From JAXHUH01 sp034211175 (lineage in GTDB: Bacteria; Actinomycetota; Acidimicrobiia; Acidimicrobiales; CAIXPF01): a DNA stretch of 64,000 bases. Made by a program: the position numbers and the translations under genes. Location of the stretch: positions 1 to 64,000 of the forward strand of contig JAXHUH010000236.1 in assembly GCA_034211175.1 (NCBI GenBank), given 5' to 3'. Below are positions 8,670 through 18,184 of the stretch, piece by piece. The first letter of the stretch is position 1, and every line of letters begins with the position of its first letter. The notes under the pieces were generated by a model. The model made no database searches. It was not told the DNA's origin and saw only the letters and a program-made list of their open reading frames with translations.

Positions 8670-9813
8670 CCCGCGGAGTCGAGCGCGCTCCTCAGGTCGG
8701 CCAGGAGGTCGGACGTCGTCTCCAGGCCCACCGACAGGCGCACCAGGTCGTCGGGCACCTCGAGCGGCGACCCGGCGGTCGACGCGTGGGTCATCGCCCC
8801 CGGGTGCTCGATCAGCGACTCGACCGCGCCGAGCGACTCGGCCAGCGTGAACAGCCGGGTGCGCTCGCACACCGCGACCGCCGCGTCCCTCCCGCCCCGG
8901 GCCCGGAACGAGACCATGCCGCCGAAGCGGCGCATCTGGCGAGACGCCAGCCCGTGCGACGGGTGGCTCGACAGGCCCGGGTAGAGGACCTCGGAGGCCG
9001 CCGGGTGGTCCACCAGGAGGTCGGCGATGGCTGCGGCGTTGTCGCAGTGGCGGTCCATCCGCACGCCCAGCGTCTTGATCCCGCGCAGCGTCAGGTAGCA
9101 GTCCTGGGGGGCGGGCACGGCGCCGACCGCGTTCTGCACGAACCCCAGCGCCTCGGCGAGCTCGTCGTCGGACGTGGCCACGAACCCGCCGACGACGTCG
9201 GAGTGGCCGCCGAGGTACTTGGTGGTCGAGTGGACCACGGCGTCGGCGCCGAGGGAGAGGGGCTGCTGGAGGTACGGCGTGGCGAACGTGTTGTCGACCA
9301 CGCACCGGGCGCCGTGACGGTGGGCGACCTCGGCCACCGCGGCGATGTCGACGACACGCAGCAGCGGGTTCGTCGGGGTCTCGAGCCACACCACCCGGGT
9401 GCGCTCGGGCCAGTCGGCGTCGAGCGAGGACGGGTCGGAGAGGTCGACCGTGACGAGCTCGATGCCGACGGGCTCGTAGACCTTCGACAGCAGTCGGTAG
9501 GTGCCGCCGTACGCGTCGTTGCCCAACACGATGCGATCGCCCGGGCGCAGGCCGCGCAGGACGGCGTCCTCGGCGGACATGCCCGAGGCGAACGCGTACC
9601 CGTGGGCCGCGCCCTCGAGCGAGGCGAGGCACGTCTCGAGCGCGGCCCGGGTCGGATTGCCGGTGCGGCTGTACTCGTAGCCCCGGTGGCGGCCGACGGC
9701 GTCCTGGGCGTAGGTCGAGGTCTGGTAGATCGGCACGGTCACCGCGCCGGTCGTGGCGTCGGCCTCCTGGCCGACGTGGATGGCCCGGGTCTCGAACCCG
9801 TCGCCCGCGCCGC

Positions 9814-9817
<4 letters not shown>
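8666..9817 (-). CDS. metB: Cystathionine gamma-synthase/gamma-lyase family enzyme
   Basis: 383 residues, the normal length for Cys/Met-metabolism PLP enzymes. It shows YSRTGNPTRAALE near 49-61, ASGMSAE near 78, ETPTNPLL near 146 and the PLP lysine Lys200 in HSTTKYLGGHSD. Gly/Ala patterns such as GHSDVVGG suit cystathionine gamma-synthase or gamma-lyase rather than O-acetylhomoserine sulfhydrylase. Its start overlaps the stop of cbs by 4 nt (ATGA), so the two are translationally coupled. With cbs upstream, gamma-lyase activity in reverse transsulfuration (cystathionine to cysteine) is the more likely role. Confidence 0.9.
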
Positions 9818-11208
<1,391 letters not shown>

Positions 11209-11401
11209 CCACGCTCCTCGGCTGCGGTGGTCCCCGGCGGCCGCCCCGGCCGCCGGTCGAGCCGACATTACCCACGGGCCCGCCGACCCACGCCCCGACC
11301 ACGATCCGGTGCGCGAGGCGACGGTCCCGACGCGGGCCGGATCACCGGCGCGCGTACCAGATCGACCGTCGCGGTCATGCCGGACGTGCCAGCCGCCGCG
11401 G

Positions 11402-12439
11402 TCAGCCCGGGCGGGCCGGGCGCTTCGGGGCCGGGCAGCAGTCGAGGGGGCAGACGTCGTGGTTGGGTCCGCGCCCGCCGATGGCCAGGCGCTCGGGCGT
11501 GCGCCCCATCCGCTCCTCCGCCAGCATCCGGATCATCCGGACGAAGCCGGGCTCGGTGCCCACGGTGGGCATCCGGTGCATCGCCACGCCGAGCGACGCC
11601 GCGACCTCGGCGGCCTCGGTGTCGAGGTCGTGGACGACCTCCATGTGATCGGACAGGAACCCGATCGGCGCCACGACCACGGCCCGGGCGCCCTCGGAGG
11701 CGAGGTCGGTGATGTGGTCGCAGATGTCCGGCTCGAGCCACGGCACCTGCGGCGGCCCGCTGCGACTCTGCCAGACCAGCTCCCACGGGTTCGTCGCGCC
11801 GAGCCCGGCCAGGACGAGCCGGGCCGTCTCCCGCAGCTGGGCCTCGTAGTCGGAGCCCGCCGCCATCGAGACCGGCACGCTGTGGGCGCAGAACGCGATC
11901 GGGACGTCGGCCCGCAGCGACTCGTCGACCTCGTCGAGGGTGGCCGCCAGCCGTCGGGCGGTGGCGGCGACGAACTCGGGGTGGTTGTAGAAGACGCGGA
12001 GCTTGTCGATGCGCGGGGCGCGGGGCCCGACCTGCGCACGGGCCGCCTCGATGTCCTCGCGGTACTGGCGACAGCCCGAGAACGAGCTGTAGGCGGAGGT
12101 GACGAAGGCGAGCGCGTGACCGATCCCGTCGTCGGCCATCCGGGCCACGACATCACCCAGAAGGGGGTCCCAGTTGCGGTTCCCCCAGTAGAGGGGAAGG
12201 TCGAGGCCGGCGTCGGCGAGCTCGGTACGCAGCGCGGCCAGCAGCTCCCGGTTCTGCCCGTTGATCGGGCTGACACCGCCACGGGCGTGGTAGTGCTCGG
12301 CGACCTCCTCGAGGCGCTCTCGGGGCACCCCGCGGCCGGCGGTGACCCGTTCGAGGAACGGCATGACGTCGTCGGGGCCCTCGGGGCCGCCGAACGACAC
12401 GAGCAGGAGGGCATCGTAGGTGGGGCTCGAACCGCTCAT
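11402..12439 (-). CDS. hemH: Ferrochelatase (coproporphyrin ferrochelatase type)
   Basis: 345 residues. The metal-site His186 lies in FCAHSVP and the conserved Glu267 in FLSDHMEV. SAYSSFSGCRQYREDI (Cys123) is the family core. Gram-positive enzymes of this type insert iron into coproporphyrin III rather than protoporphyrin IX; assignment to that branch is inferred from phylum. The C-terminus carries Cys330, Cys334 and Cys335, which with Cys123 could hold the [2Fe-2S] cluster known in actinobacterial ferrochelatases. The spacing is tighter than the one I remember for the mycobacterial protein. No other haem genes are nearby. Confidence 0.93.
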   Translation of the reverse strand: MSGSSPTYDALLLVSFGGPEGPDDVMPFLERVTAGRGVPRERLEEVAEHYHARGGVSPINGQNRELLAALRTELADAGLDLPLYWGNRNWDPLLGDVVARMADDGIGHALAFVTSAYSSFSGCRQYREDIEAARAQVGPRAPRIDKLRVFYNHPEFVAATARRLAATLDEVDESLRADVPIAFCAHSVPVSMAAGSDYEAQLRETARLVLAGLGATNPWELVWQSRSGPPQVPWLEPDICDHITDLASEGARAVVVAPIGFLSDHMEVVHDLDTEAAEVAASLGVAMHRMPTVGTEPGFVRMIRMLAEERMGRTPERLAIGGRGPNHDVCPLDCCPAPKRPARPG

Positions 12440-12490
12440 CGGCGCGAGCTTCCCGAGCGACGCCGCGGTACGGCAACTCGGGAGCGGGGT

Positions 12491-12754
12491 TCAGCTGGCC
12501 TCGGAACCGGCCGCGGCCGTCGTCGCCTCGAGCGTGACCGCCGCGGCGTTGATGAGGCGCAACGCCCGGGTCCGCACCGTGCTCGGCCGCTCGTTCATGC
12601 GGTACTGGAGCAGACGGGCCGCACGGAAGAGGCGCTCGGGGGAGTCGGCGGAGACGGCGATCAGCGAGTCGACGGCCTCGCGATCGGTCGTGGTCGAGTC
12701 GATCGCCAGCACGAGCGCGCGGGCGACGACCCGGTCGATCACCGTGCGGGCCAT
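12491..12754 (-). CDS. Small all-helical protein of unknown function
   Basis: 87 residues, likely entirely alpha-helical, rich in Ala/Arg and with no membrane segment or Cys. The pattern (IDRVVARALVLAIDS, LFRAARLLQYRMNE, ALRLINAAAVTLEA) suggests a small helical bundle. I recognise no family. It lies 51 bp upstream of hemH on the same strand and could be co-transcribed. Its promoter would sit in the AT-rich spacer to its right. Confidence 0.5.
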   Translation of the reverse strand: MARTVIDRVVARALVLAIDSTTTDREAVDSLIAVSADSPERLFRAARLLQYRMNERPSTVRTRALRLINAAAVTLEATTAAAGSEAS

Positions 12755-12814
12755 CGTCGGTCCGCAAGCATGGTCGGGCTCCTTCGGCTCGGCGGGACCC
12801 GCCGTGGACGCGGG

Positions 12815-12905
12815 TCACATGCTTTATGACAGCACAGTTACGAACGACATTGGAACTACGTATTTCACGGATTGTGAGCTGAGTAAAACCACCCAAAGTG
12901 CTGAC
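12815..12905. promoter_or_regulatory. AT-rich divergent promoter region
   Basis: About 90 bp here are markedly richer in A/T than anything nearby. They lie between the minus-strand small gene starting at 12754 and the plus-strand anchored protein starting at 12995. This is the likely place for divergent promoters. I cannot assign -35/-10 boxes with confidence. Confidence 0.4.
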
Positions 12906-12994
12906 ACGACCGCGGCATGGGCTCGGAGCGTGTCGATAGGCGGGGTACGCTCCCCTTCAGACCACCTCGGTCGCCGCCGTTCAGAGACTCCGAG

Positions 12995-13597
12995 ATGTCC
13001 ACGCCGCTTCGCGACATAGTCGCCGTGATGCTGTCGCTTCGCTTCGTGACCGCCGTGGTGACGTCGGTGGCCATCACCGGCGCCGTTGCCGGGCCGATGG
13101 CACTGCACGCCCTCGACATGCGGGACACGGGGACGGTCGTCAGCGCCGGCGAGCGCTCACCGTCACCGTCCGAACAGGACACGGCCGGCTCCCCCGCGGA
13201 CGGGAACGGGGCCGGAGCCGGCTCCCCTGCCGCCGAGGCACCGACCACCCAGACCTCGGCGACGCCGACCACCGCGCCCACGACGAGCGCCGTGCCCGAC
13301 CCGACCGTCGCCCCGGACGTCGTCGAGAAGGACACGACGACGTCGACGGCCAAGGTCACCACCACCCCGCCGACGACGGCCGTCGCGACCCGCCTGCCGG
13401 GCACCACCCGGCCCACGCCCCCGCCGACGACGCCGCGCACGACAGCTCCGCCGACCACCGCGGCGACCGCCCCGCAGACGACGACCACGACAGCACCGAC
13501 GACCACGGGGACCGGGATCGTCGACTTCCTCGGCGAGGGCGACTGCACGGGAACCGCGATCGAGCCGGTGATCCCGCCGTTCGACCAGGACTGCTGA
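12995..13597 (+). CDS. Thr/Pro-rich membrane-anchored cell-surface protein
   Basis: 200 residues. An N-terminal membrane segment at about 10-32 (signal-anchor) is followed by a long low-complexity region, about residues 45-180, of Thr, Pro, Ala and Ser with TTT/PTT runs. This looks like an extended, possibly O-mannosylated, wall-spanning stalk. A short C-terminal module (about 181-200) has two Cys residues (GDC and the terminal DQDC) that may form a disulfide. The start at 12995 was chosen just ahead of the anchor. The function is unknown. Confidence 0.65.
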   Translation: MSTPLRDIVAVMLSLRFVTAVVTSVAITGAVAGPMALHALDMRDTGTVVSAGERSPSPSEQDTAGSPADGNGAGAGSPAAEAPTTQTSATPTTAPTTSAVPDPTVAPDVVEKDTTTSTAKVTTTPPTTAVATRLPGTTRPTPPPTTPRTTAPPTTAATAPQTTTTTAPTTTGTGIVDFLGEGDCTGTAIEPVIPPFDQDC

Positions 13598-13808
13598 GCC
13601 ACCGACCCGAACTGCCACCGCACCGAACGGGTCGACGAGATCGACGTCCACGACGCAGATCGGTAGACCGGAACGACCGGGCGGAGGTCGTGGAGAGGGT
13701 CGGGCGGTGGGTACCGGCCGCTTCACCGGGGTGAAGCCTCGTCAGCATCGCGTTGCGCAACGCGCGCACCTGAGCGCCGTCAGCCGCCACGACCTACGAT
13801 GCCGGCCC

Positions 13809-14399
13809 ATGACGACCGAGACGAGCGTCCACGGCGTCGGCACCACCCCGACGACCCGGCGCCCGCCCGGGCTGTCGCTCGCGATCCCCCTCCTCGCCGG
13901 TGCGGCCGTGGCCGTGGCCATGGGGGTCTACGGCCGTGTCCACGACCCCACCGGCCGGCCGATCTTCGACCTGTTCTTCAGCGGGACGCTGAACCTCAAG
14001 GTGTGGTTCGCGACGGCGACGATGCTCGCCGCCATCGTCCAGCTGCTCACCGCGCTGCGGATCTTCGGTGCGGTGACGGTGCCCCGGCGCGTGCCCTCGT
14101 GGCTCGGCGACGCCCATCGCCTGACCGGCACGCTCACGTTCGTGCTCAGCCTGCCCGTCGCCTACCACTGCCTGTGGGCGATCGGCTTCCAGGACACGGA
14201 CGCCCGGGTGCTGTTCCACTCGGTGGCCGGCTGCATCCTCTACGGCGCGTTCACCGCCAAGGTCCTGTTCGTGCGGGATCACGACGCACCGTCCTGGGCC
14301 CTGCCGGTCGCCGGCGGGACCCTGTTCGGGATGTTCGTCCTGCTCTGGTACACGAGCTCGTGGTGGTTCTTCACGACCATCGGGTTCCCCGAGTTCTGA
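13809..14399 (+). CDS. Multi-span membrane protein, cytochrome b561/DUF6529-like
   Basis: 196 residues with about five membrane helices starting near residue 20. Histidines sit in or near helices (DAHRLTG, VAYHCLWAIG, VLFHSVAGC), a distribution like that of small cytochrome b561-type proteins. I recall such proteins as DUF6529, but the name was not checked. Its stop is 16 nt before the GTG of a membrane-anchored cytochrome c gene, so the pair probably forms an electron-transfer unit in the membrane, with haem b passing electrons to haem c. The start at 13809 was chosen at the Met before the Thr-rich leader. Confidence 0.7.
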   Translation: MTTETSVHGVGTTPTTRRPPGLSLAIPLLAGAAVAVAMGVYGRVHDPTGRPIFDLFFSGTLNLKVWFATATMLAAIVQLLTALRIFGAVTVPRRVPSWLGDAHRLTGTLTFVLSLPVAYHCLWAIGFQDTDARVLFHSVAGCILYGAFTAKVLFVRDHDAPSWALPVAGGTLFGMFVLLWYTSSWWFFTTIGFPEF

Positions 14400-14415
14400 G
14401 CCCGGAGCCGCCGCC

Positions 14416-14811
14416 GTGACCGCCGAGCACCACCAGCCCACCGTTCCCGCTCCGGCACCCGCTCGCGGCGGCTTCGCCCGGTTCGTCGACGTCGTCCAGT
14501 TCCTGGCCCTCGTCGCCGGGTGCGTCACCGTCGTGCTGCTCTTCGCGGTCGGGGCCGAGGGCGGCGCCACCGGGGAGGGGGGCGGGGACGCCGCCGGCGC
14601 CGCGATCTACGCCGAGCGGTGCGCCAGCTGCCACGGCGAGGACCGCGGCGGTGTCACCGGACCGTCGCTCGTCGGCGTCGGTGAGCGGCTGAGCCCGTCC
14701 GAGCTGGTCGCGGTCGTCGAGGGCGGCCGCAACGGCATGCCCGCCTTCGGCGGATCGTTGGCCACCGGCGACCTGCTCGTCGTCGCCGGCTACGTCGCCT
14801 CCGCCGGCTGA
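14416..14811 (+). CDS. Membrane-anchored c-type cytochrome
   Basis: 131 residues from a GTG start. Residues about 30-50 form an N-terminal membrane anchor. A single haem c motif CASCH follows near residue 72, with the distal Met ligand probably in NGMPAFGG near 106. This is a class I mono-haem cytochrome c domain facing outside the membrane. It sits directly downstream of the b561-like protein and likely exchanges electrons with it. The terminal oxidase or reductase it serves is not in the window. Confidence 0.87.
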   Translation: MTAEHHQPTVPAPAPARGGFARFVDVVQFLALVAGCVTVVLLFAVGAEGGATGEGGGDAAGAAIYAERCASCHGEDRGGVTGPSLVGVGERLSPSELVAVVEGGRNGMPAFGGSLATGDLLVVAGYVASAG

Positions 14812-14835
14812 CCAGCGGCGCCCTCGCCGCGACCG

Positions 14836-14874
14836 GCGGTTGACCACGGCGGTTGACCACGGCGGTTGACCACG
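14836..14874. repeat. Three perfect 13-bp tandem repeats
   Basis: The unit GCGGTTGACCACG occurs three times back to back (14836, 14849, 14862) in the spacer between the cytochrome c gene and the HAD-acyltransferase gene. It encodes nothing evident. It could be a slippage-prone repeat or a set of protein-binding sites. Confidence 0.85.
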
Positions 14875-15097
14875 ACAGCGACCGGCGGGAAGCTCCTGGT
14901 CAGGGCAAGACGCGAGCACGACGTCGCGGCCGTCGCTACCGTGTCGTCCGTCACGGGCCGGCGCGCCGGTCGTGTGGACCGGGCGGGGGTCGATCGTGGG
15001 CCGTGACGTGCACCCGTGAGGGGGCGCGCTCGTGACACCACAACGGGGCGACACCGGCCGGCACGACCGGACGGACCGCGCGACTCGAGGAGGTCCG

Positions 15098-16540
15098 ATG
15101 CGCACGATCGCTGCGATCTTCGACCTGGACCGGACCTTCGTCGGGCCCGCGGAGCCCCACGTCGCCCGCATGGTGCGACGGGCCGAGCTGGTCGACGGCC
15201 CGGTGACCCTCGGTTGGCCCGGTTCCTTCGCCACCCTCGCCCACGTGTGGGCCGGCGGGCCCCGGGCCCGCCACGCGGCGTCCCGGGCGCAGGGCTGGTC
15301 GGTCGCCGCCGTCGCCGCGGCCGCCGCGGAGGCCGCCGAAGCCGCGGTGGCGACCTCACCCGAGGCGACCCACCTCGCCGCCCTCGTCGACGCCCACCGC
15401 TCGCGGGGCATGGTCACGGTGCTCGTCTCCTCGGCGCCCGAGCCGTTCATCGCGCCGCTCGCCCGGGCCGTCGGCTTCGACGAGGTGCTCGCCACGCCGT
15501 GGGAGGTGGAGGACGGCCGGTTCACCGGCGGCCTCGCCGGCGACGTGCTCGTGGGCCACGCCAAGGTGCGGGCCATCCGCGACTGGATGCGCGCCCACCG
15601 GGCCCATCGCCGATCGAGCTACGCCTACGTCGACGCCTACCCGGACGCCGCGGTGCTCGCCGAGGTCGGCCACCCCGTCGCCGTCGAGCCCGATCTCGCC
15701 ATGCGGAACCTGGCCACGCTGCGTGGCTGGGAGACCCGGCCGCTCGACGCGCCCCCCGGGGTGATCAAGGTCGGCGGCCGCGAGCTGCAGGACTGGCTGC
15801 GTCCGTTCAGCCGCCCCGAGCTGTTCCCCTACGCCCGCTTCGACATCGCCGGCGTCGAGCACGTGCCCGCGTCGGGCCCGGCGATCCTCGTGTTCAACCA
15901 CCGCAGCTACTTCGACGCGATGGTCGTCAACCTCGTCGTCGCCGCCAGTGGCCGGCGGGCCCGGTTCCTCGGCAAGCGGGAGGTGTTCGACGCGCCGGTC
16001 GTCGGCACGTTCGCCCGGGCGGTCGGCGGGATCCGGGTCGACCGGGCATCGGGCTCGTCGGAACCGCTCGAACGGGCGGCGGAGGCGCTGCGGGCCGGCG
16101 AGCTGATCACGATCGCTCCCCAGGGCACCATCCCCCGCGGCCCGGCGTTCTTCGAGCCCCGGCTGCGGGGCCGGTGGGGCGCAGCGCGCCTCGCCGCCAT
16201 GTCCGGCGCACCGGTCGTCCCCCTCGGCCTGTGGGGCACCGAGCGGGTGTGGCCCCGCAACGCGCGCACGCCCAACATCGTTCCCGGCCCCGACCGCCCG
16301 CTGGTCCGGGCCCGGGTCGGCCCGCCGGTCGAGGGCCTCACCGGCGACGATCCCGACCGCGACACGACCCTGATCCTGGACGCCGTCTCCGAGCTCCTGC
16401 CGCCGGAGGCGCGAGAGCATCGGCAGCCGACGGCGGACGAGCTGGCGGCGACCTACCCGCCCGGCTACGGGGGCGACCCGACGCTCGAGGCCGACCGGCG
16501 CCCCGGCACCGACACGACCCTGGAGGTGCGCCCGACATGA
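15098..16540 (+). CDS. HAD-family phosphatase fused to a PlsC-type 1-acylglycerol-3-phosphate acyltransferase
   Basis: 480 residues, two domains. Residues 1-225 are a HAD-IB hydrolase with nucleophile motif FDLDRTF (Asp9 and Asp11) and the later VDAYPDA acidic motif. Residues about 235-470 are an acyltransferase with NHRSYFD (His268 and Asp273, the HX4D pair) and the PQGT motif. The fusion would acylate lysophosphatidate and possibly dephosphorylate the product, feeding diacylglycerol to storage lipid. The start at 15098 has GAGGAGG 5 nt upstream. Its stop overlaps the start of the WS/DGAT gene (ATGA), tying the two steps together. Confidence 0.9.
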   Translation: MRTIAAIFDLDRTFVGPAEPHVARMVRRAELVDGPVTLGWPGSFATLAHVWAGGPRARHAASRAQGWSVAAVAAAAAEAAEAAVATSPEATHLAALVDAHRSRGMVTVLVSSAPEPFIAPLARAVGFDEVLATPWEVEDGRFTGGLAGDVLVGHAKVRAIRDWMRAHRAHRRSSYAYVDAYPDAAVLAEVGHPVAVEPDLAMRNLATLRGWETRPLDAPPGVIKVGGRELQDWLRPFSRPELFPYARFDIAGVEHVPASGPAILVFNHRSYFDAMVVNLVVAASGRRARFLGKREVFDAPVVGTFARAVGGIRVDRASGSSEPLERAAEALRAGELITIAPQGTIPRGPAFFEPRLRGRWGAARLAAMSGAPVVPLGLWGTERVWPRNARTPNIVPGPDRPLVRARVGPPVEGLTGDDPDRDTTLILDAVSELLPPEAREHRQPTADELAATYPPGYGGDPTLEADRRPGTDTTLEVRPT

Positions 16541-18027
16541 GTGAACGAGAGCTGCGCTTCGAGCAGCGGATGTCCGACACCGAGGCGCTCATGTGGAGCA
16601 TCGAGAAGGACCCGTGGTTCAACGCCAGTGCGGGCTCGATCAGCGTCCTCGACCGCCCGCTCGACATGCGCACCTTCCGCCGCCGGATCCGGGCCGCGGT
16701 CGTCGAGATCCCCCGCCTGCGCGAGCGGGTCGTGCCCGGGTTCGGGCGCCTGTCACCGCCGGCGTGGGCGCCCGACGACGAGTTCGACTTCGACCACCAC
16801 GTGCGCCACGTCACGCTGCCCGAGCCGGGCACGCTGCGCGACCTCTACGACCTGGCGACCAGGATCTACGAGGACCCCTTCGACCGGACCCGACCGCTGT
16901 GGCAGTTCGTGGTGATCGACGGGGTCGAGGGCGGCCGCGGCGCCCTCCTCCTCAAGATCCACCACAGCGTCACCGACGGGATCGGCGCCGTTCGCCTCGC
17001 CGAGCACTACATGGACGTCCAGCGTCGGGTGCGCGCCGGTGCGGAGGTCGACCTCGAGGCCGTCGTCGCCGGCGCCGCCCACCACGCCGCCGACGCCAAG
17101 GAGTCCGGCGGCGACCGGGCCACGTCGCTGCTGTCGACCGCCGGACGATCGGCCGTCCACCTCGTGCGGCGCCAGGCCGGCATGGCCCGGCGGGCGCTCG
17201 GTGAGGCGATGTTGTGGACCGCGGACCCGATGCGGGCGGTCGAGGTCGGCTCCGACGTCGTCCACACCACCCGCTCGACCGTGCGGGAGCTGACCGGCGA
17301 GAGCGCCCACGGCGGCTCCCCCCTGTGGCACGAGCGCTCCCGGCGACGGCACCTGGAGGCGATCCGGGTCCCGCTCGACGAGCTCAAGGCCGGCGGCCAC
17401 GCGCTGGGCGGGTCGGTGAACGACGCGTTCGTCACCGCCACGGTCAACGCGGCCATCGCCTACCACGAGGCGCACGGGGTCAGCCTCGAACGGCTCAACC
17501 TGAGCTTCGTGGTCAGCACCCGCGAGGACTCGGCCATCGGCGGCAACTCGTTCACGCCGACGACGTTCAGCGCACCGGCGACGCCGATGACCCTGCCCGA
17601 GCGCTTCACCGAGATCCAGCGCCGCATGGCCGAGCGGCGCGCCGACATCCGCGGCGCGGGGGCGCTGTCGGGACTCGCCGGCGTGGCCAACCTGCTGCCG
17701 ACCTCGGTCGTGACCCGGGTGGCCCGCGACCGGGCGGCGACCCAGGACTTCGCCACCTCCAACCTGAGGGCCGCGCCGTTCACCATGTACGTGGGCGGCG
17801 CCAAGGTGCTGTGGGGCGTCCCGCTCGGGCCGGTGGCCGGCACCGCCGCCAACATCACCGCCATCTCCTACGACGGCGGCATGGACATCGGCATCCTTTC
17901 CGACCCGGCGGCCATCGAGCGGCCCGACGAGCTGCGCGGCCACCTGGAGGACGCACTCGGCGAGATCATGGCCACGTCCGCACCGGTGATCGACCTGACC
18001 GAGGGGGCCGGCTCGGTCCCGTCCTGA
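16537..18027 (+). CDS. Wax ester synthase/diacylglycerol acyltransferase (WS/DGAT)
   Basis: 496 residues, the family's usual length. The catalytic HHSVTDG motif is at 142-148 (His143, Asp147), and the structural segments FDHHVRH near 85, PLWQF near 120 and the C-terminal NITAISYDGGM are present. It esterifies diacylglycerol or fatty alcohol with acyl-CoA to make triacylglycerol or wax ester. The ATGA overlap with the acyltransferase fusion upstream indicates a two-gene storage-lipid operon. Confidence 0.92.
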   Translation: MSERELRFEQRMSDTEALMWSIEKDPWFNASAGSISVLDRPLDMRTFRRRIRAAVVEIPRLRERVVPGFGRLSPPAWAPDDEFDFDHHVRHVTLPEPGTLRDLYDLATRIYEDPFDRTRPLWQFVVIDGVEGGRGALLLKIHHSVTDGIGAVRLAEHYMDVQRRVRAGAEVDLEAVVAGAAHHAADAKESGGDRATSLLSTAGRSAVHLVRRQAGMARRALGEAMLWTADPMRAVEVGSDVVHTTRSTVRELTGESAHGGSPLWHERSRRRHLEAIRVPLDELKAGGHALGGSVNDAFVTATVNAAIAYHEAHGVSLERLNLSFVVSTREDSAIGGNSFTPTTFSAPATPMTLPERFTEIQRRMAERRADIRGAGALSGLAGVANLLPTSVVTRVARDRAATQDFATSNLRAAPFTMYVGGAKVLWGVPLGPVAGTAANITAISYDGGMDIGILSDPAAIERPDELRGHLEDALGEIMATSAPVIDLTEGAGSVPS

Positions 18028-18184
18028 GCACCGGGCCGGAGCCGGCCGCCGGCCATCGCGCGTCCCTCCCCTCCCCCACCTCTTTGGTGAGGCAGGTTCA
18101 GTCGAGCCGCTCCATCGACGCGAAGCAAGCACCCTCGCGCGAACAGTGATGGAACGGCCGGCGACACCCGGCGCCGGGGTGGTG

